From Porticoccaceae bacterium (GTDB lineage: Bacteria > Pseudomonadota > Gammaproteobacteria > Pseudomonadales > Porticoccaceae): a stretch of 7,410 nt of DNA. The notes under the pieces were generated by a model. The model worked only from the letters and a program-made list of their open reading frames with translations. It searched no databases and was not told the DNA's origin. Numbering within the stretch: position 1 is the stretch's first letter; each line of letters starts with the position of its first letter. The position numbers and the translations under genes are program-made. Positions 5,511 through 7,410 of this stretch are shown here, piece by piece. The stretch covers positions 1 through 7,410 of the forward strand of contig JAPKCN010000089.1 in assembly GCA_028822945.1 (NCBI GenBank), written 5' to 3'.

Positions 5511-6649
5511 TGGACACAAATAACTACGATCGCAGTATGATGGTCCTAGCGCTGCAACTCGCGGCCAAGGGATTGTATACCGCGACACCGAATCCAATGG
5601 TTGGGTGCGTAATCACTCAGGGTGACGATATTGTCGGTCAAGGCTGGCACATGCGTACCGGATTGGCACATGCTGAAATCATTGCTCTGGCTCAGGCGGG
5701 CGATAGAGCGATTGACGCCAGTGTCTATGTAACTCTGGAGCCTTGTGCCCACAGCGGCAAGACTGGGCCCTGCGTCGAGGCACTTTTGCGCGCCGGAGTC
5801 GGACGAATTGTGGTCGCCTGTGAAGACCCGAACCCGCAAGTCTCCGGCGCCGGTATTGCTGCTCTGCGCGCTGCGGGAGTCATCGTCGAGGTGGGCCTCT
5901 TAGAGCGGCAGGCACTCGATTTAAATTGTGGTTTTATTAAGCGCCACCAATTTGGCTTGCCGTGGGTGACGATTAAAATAGCTGCCAGTCTGGACGGCCG
6001 CACTGCGATGGCCAGCGGGCAGAGTCAATGGATAACGGCGCCGGCTGCTCGTCGCGACGTGCAGCGAATGCGCGCGGAACATTGCGCTATTATAACTGGT
6101 ATTGGCACGCAAAAAATGGACGATCCATCACTCACTTTGCGTATGAGTTATGCTGACTTGGGCATTGCTGAAAATGATGTTGGCAACGAAGTTCGCCAAC
6201 CACTGCGAGTGGTTGTCGATAGTCAGTGTCAAATGTCGAGTGGTGCGAAGTTACTGCAACAGCCCGGCGATACTCTGGTGGCCACTATCGACGGAGTATC
6301 TCAGCGGCAGCGTGCTGCGATCCTTAAAAGTGCCGGAGCCGACGTGATTTTTCTGCCGGCGCGAGGGCAGCGCGTAGATTTGCAAAGTTTGTTGCAAAAC
6401 TTGGCGACGCGGGGATGTAACCGCGTGATGGTTGAGGCTGGTGCAGGCTTAGCCGGGGGTTTTGTCGCCGAGGGCTTGCTCGACGAGATGGTGTGTTACT
6501 GGGCGCCAAAATTGTTTGGTAGCGATGCACGACCTATGTTTAACCTGCCGATCGAAACAATCGATGGACATTTGGCGCTGTCGGTGACGGATATGCGCCG
6601 GGTCGGCGAGGACATTCGCCTGATATTGCGTCCTGAAAAGGATTACTGA
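5510..6649 (+). CDS. ribD: Bifunctional diaminohydroxyphosphoribosylaminopyrimidine deaminase / 5-amino-6-(5-phosphoribosylamino)uracil reductase
   Basis: RibD carries out steps two and three of riboflavin synthesis: zinc-dependent deamination of the pyrimidine product of GTP cyclohydrolase II, then NADPH-dependent reduction of its ribose side chain. The 379-residue length is normal for a full fusion. The deaminase domain (about 1-145) shows TPNPMVGCV, the zinc and catalytic motif HAE (54-56), and Cys79 and Cys88 in PCAHSGKTGPC. The reductase domain (about 150-379) shows KIAASLDGRTAMASGQSQWIT (from 156), TGIGT, DDPSLTLR, RVVVDSQ, VEAGAGLAGGFV and WAPKLFG. Both domains look intact. ATG 5510 shares its A with the nrdR TAA; GGA at 5501-5503 is a modest ribosome binding site, so translation probably relies on coupling to nrdR. 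Confidence 0.97.
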   Translation: MDTNNYDRSMMVLALQLAAKGLYTATPNPMVGCVITQGDDIVGQGWHMRTGLAHAEIIALAQAGDRAIDASVYVTLEPCAHSGKTGPCVEALLRAGVGRIVVACEDPNPQVSGAGIAALRAAGVIVEVGLLERQALDLNCGFIKRHQFGLPWVTIKIAASLDGRTAMASGQSQWITAPAARRDVQRMRAEHCAIITGIGTQKMDDPSLTLRMSYADLGIAENDVGNEVRQPLRVVVDSQCQMSSGAKLLQQPGDTLVATIDGVSQRQRAAILKSAGADVIFLPARGQRVDLQSLLQNLATRGCNRVMVEAGAGLAGGFVAEGLLDEMVCYWAPKLFGSDARPMFNLPIETIDGHLALSVTDMRRVGEDIRLILRPEKDY

Positions 6650-6764
6650 ATTAGTACCTGGTCGGCAAATAAGGCGGCCACAAGGTTAAAATTTTGGACG
6701 CAATCGTTAGGTGCAATAGAGTGCTGCGATCAACTAACAGTCGACAGTTTAAAGGAGTCAGTGG
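6650..6764 (+). promoter_or_regulatory. ribD-ribE spacer with a strong ribosome binding site for ribE
   Basis: The spacer ends with AAAGGAG (6751-6757), seven bases before the ribE ATG; it is the strongest ribosome binding site in the window. Near the ribD stop, TGGTCG (6659-6664) and CGGCCA (6675-6680) can form a 6-pair stem with one G-U, but the following sequence is mixed A/T rather than a T run, so it is a poor terminator. A very weak promoter-like pair, TTGGAC (6694-6699) and TAGAGT (6717-6722), is present. No FMN riboswitch core was recognised. ribE thus has its own translation signal and may or may not have its own promoter. Confidence 0.6.
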
Positions 6765-7379
6765 ATGTTCACCGGAATTATCAGCGCGATGGGTCATATT
6801 AGTAATTTACAACACTGTGGCGGCGACGTTAGGTTAACGATTAGTAGCGCTAGCCTGGGCTTTACCGATGTAGCACTGGGAGACAGTATTGCCTGCAATG
6901 GTGCCTGCCTGACTGTCATCGAGAGAACCGAAGACAGCTTCGCGGCAGATGTTTCATTGGAGACGCTGCGACTGACAACTATTGGGGATTGGGGCAACGG
7001 AGCGCGGGTTAATTTAGAGAAGGCCATGCAGGCGACAGACCGTTTTGGCGGACATATTGTTTCTGGGCATATCGACGGTATGGGTGAGGTGATTGAGCGA
7101 CGAAGTGACGCCCGTTCTGAGTGGTTTAAAATTCGTGCGCCGGGTAATTTGGCAAAATATATAGCGCACAAAGGTTCAATAACAGTCGACGGTACCAGTT
7201 TGACCATCAATCGGGTGGATGGAGCAGATTTTGAGCTAAATATTATTCCGCAAACTATGAGCCACACAGTAATAGGGGATTACTCGGTTGGGACGCCGGT
7301 AAATTTGGAGGTCGACCTAGTGGCACGTTATTTAGAGCGCTTGTTGCTAGGCGATCGCGCCGCCGATCGAGAGATTTAG
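6765..7379 (+). CDS. ribE: Riboflavin synthase (alpha chain)
   Basis: Riboflavin synthase catalyses the last step of the pathway, the dismutation of two 6,7-dimethyl-8-ribityllumazine molecules to riboflavin and 5-amino-6-ribitylaminouracil. The protein is complete at 204 residues (usual 200-215). It has two lumazine-binding barrels: the first opens with MFTGII and carries CNGACLT (44-50) and LETLR (65-69); the second carries GGHIVSGHIDG (95-105), KGSITVDGTSLT (136-147) and the family-typical IPQTMSHT. A C-terminal helix (ARYLERLL) would support trimer assembly. The start is set by MFTGI and by AAAGGAG seven bases upstream. In E. coli the same protein is called RibC (gene ribC, also ribE), so the symbol depends on the naming scheme. 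It follows ribD after 115 bases and probably shares its transcript; ribBA and ribH would be expected beyond the window end. Confidence 0.97.
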   Translation: MFTGIISAMGHISNLQHCGGDVRLTISSASLGFTDVALGDSIACNGACLTVIERTEDSFAADVSLETLRLTTIGDWGNGARVNLEKAMQATDRFGGHIVSGHIDGMGEVIERRSDARSEWFKIRAPGNLAKYIAHKGSITVDGTSLTINRVDGADFELNIIPQTMSHTVIGDYSVGTPVNLEVDLVARYLERLLLGDRAADREI

Positions 7380-7410
7380 AGCAACGGTCATTGACTTGAC
7401 AAAAAAGTGC
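7380..7410. other. Short tail after ribE, cut by the window edge
   Basis: The 31 bases after the ribE stop contain no gene start. Two overlapping -35-like hexamers, TTGACT (7391-7396) and TTGACA (7396-7401), are followed by AAAAAG. They could belong to a promoter for the next gene, whose -10 box would lie outside the window. Nothing firmer can be said. Confidence 0.3.

Noticed and set aside
6794..7267. 157-codon open frame on the - strand opposite ribE
   Set aside because: It is antisense to ribE, has no recognisable motifs and no ribosome binding site that I can see.

Overview
The window looks like ordinary chromosomal DNA from a gammaproteobacterium, probably a free-living, perhaps marine, species of medium GC content. 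This is inferred from the gene order glyA-nrdR-ribD-ribE, which is common in that class, and from protein motifs close to the Escherichia coli versions as I remember them. The exact taxon cannot be fixed without a search. All genes lie on the + strand.

Positions 2-1402 hold a tightly packed three-gene group: the C-terminal end of an integral membrane protein (possibly a UbiA-type prenyltransferase), a small DUF393/DCC-type protein with a CxxC motif, and a short-chain dehydrogenase/reductase. The first two genes are separated by one base and the last two overlap by ATGA, so they are probably co-transcribed and translationally coupled. They may serve one small oxidation-reduction or lipid/isoprenoid task, but the substrate is unknown. 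A 326-base gap follows.

Positions 1729-3147 encode RlmD, the 23S rRNA m5U1939 methyltransferase, with its TRAM domain, four iron-sulfur cysteines and catalytic Cys/Glu intact. The next 200 bases are rich in dyads: two tandem hairpins after rlmD, a palindrome over a possible glyA -10 box, and a terminator-like hairpin with a T-rich tail just before the glyA start. glyA (serine hydroxymethyltransferase, 3348-4607) is complete.

After a 429-base gap without a convincing gene, but with several candidate promoter and operator elements, comes nrdR (ribonucleotide reductase repressor). It overlaps ribD by one base (TAATG). ribD and ribE, separated by 115 bases, give the deaminase/reductase and the riboflavin synthase of flavin synthesis. 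The window ends 31 bases after ribE, where further rib genes would be expected. glyA, nrdR and the rib genes are linked by one-carbon, deoxynucleotide and flavin metabolism.

I found no mobile element, CRISPR array, rRNA, tRNA, known riboswitch or clear new system. The points most worth a second look are the glyA leader, the glyA-nrdR gap and the membrane protein-DUF393-SDR group.
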